A stretch of 6,759 bases of DNA from CAYWMD01 sp964458575 (GTDB taxonomy: Bacteria > Verrucomicrobiota > Verrucomicrobiia > Limisphaerales > JADLHS01). Position numbers and translations under genes: made by a program. The stretch spans positions 1-6,759 of the forward strand of contig CAYWMD010000104.1 of the NCBI GenBank assembly GCA_964458575.1, in the 5' to 3' direction. The notes under the pieces were generated by a model, which did no database searches, had not been told where the DNA came from, and saw nothing but the letters and a program-made list of their open reading frames with translations. Below, piece after piece: positions 6,615-6,759 of the stretch (its first letter is position 1; each line of letters starts with the position of its first letter).

Positions 6615-6759
6615 CCCTCACCCCGGCTCTCTCCCGCTGGGAGAGGGAGAATCGAACTCAGTCTCACGAAAAGTCATGCGACGGTATTTGCCGGACGATC
6701 CGCGGAGGACGCCGAGACACGCACCTGCTGTCCCCTCTCCCCGAGGGAGAGGGTCAGGG
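6615..6759. repeat. MITE-like palindromic repeat, copy 2 (right end cut by window)
   Basis: This is a second copy in the same orientation as the one at 1-149. The left hairpin at 6627-6647 has one stem mismatch (CTCTCTCCC against GGGAGAGGG). The right hairpin at 6733-6753 has CCCTCTCCC, a CGA loop, and GGGAGAGGG. The outer end CCCTCACCCCGG begins at 6615 and the matching TCAGGG is cut off at 6759; if it mirrors copy 1 it needs about 6 more bases. The two copies align without a gap. Shared interior blocks such as ATTTGCCGGA (70-79 and 6686-6695) and TGCTGT (110-115 and 6726-6731) sit at identical spacing, which shows common descent of the whole element and not only of the palindromes. There is no transposase gene. 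Confidence 0.85.

Noticed and set aside
6443..6667. 74-codon - strand frame starting in repeat copy 2
   Set aside because: Its start-proximal peptide is just the translated palindrome (Pro-Leu-Pro, Gly-Glu runs), a common artefact of such repeats.

Overview
The window is a compact, GC-rich bacterial locus with four genes, all on the + strand, between two direct copies of one palindromic, MITE-like repeat. Host assignment is inference. The CCCTCTCCC/GGGAGAGGG repeats, the weak Shine-Dalgarno signals, the short core MetE-type protein and a secreted polysaccharide lyase pair together suggest the PVC group, most likely a Verrucomicrobiota (Pedosphaera/Limisphaerales-like) soil or sediment bacterium. 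No rRNA or other phylogenetic marker is present to prove this.

Layout. Positions 1-149 hold the first repeat copy, cut by the left window edge. Two tandem paralogous genes follow (143-1852 and 1909-3624), roughly two-thirds to 70% identical by eye. I read them as exported family PL2-type pectate lyases, because the spacing and identity of the metal ligands and catalytic arginine agree with that family. Positions 3625-3843 are intergenic and dominated by a near-perfect 31-bp stem hairpin. Next is a 371-aa zinc methyltransferase of the core MetE (cobalamin-independent methionine synthase C-terminal domain) family (3844-4959). It overlaps by 4 nt (ATGA) a secreted phosphodiester glycosidase (NAGPA family) with a C-terminal SH3b domain (4956-6515). 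A second repeat copy fills 6615-6759 and runs off the right edge.

How the genes may work together. Genes 1 and 2 form a probable transcription unit (56-bp gap) for depolymerising pectate or oligogalacturonides outside the cytoplasm. Genes 3 and 4 look translationally coupled. Whether the two pairs share one transcript is unclear, because the big hairpin lies between them. No transporter, regulator or uronate catabolism gene is present, so assignment to a pectin pathway rests on the two lyases alone. The best leads are the retained PL2 tetrad in both tandem copies, the repeat that appears to supply the start region of gene 1, the long intergenic hairpin, and the unexplained coupling of a core MetE-like enzyme to an exported phosphodiester glycosidase.
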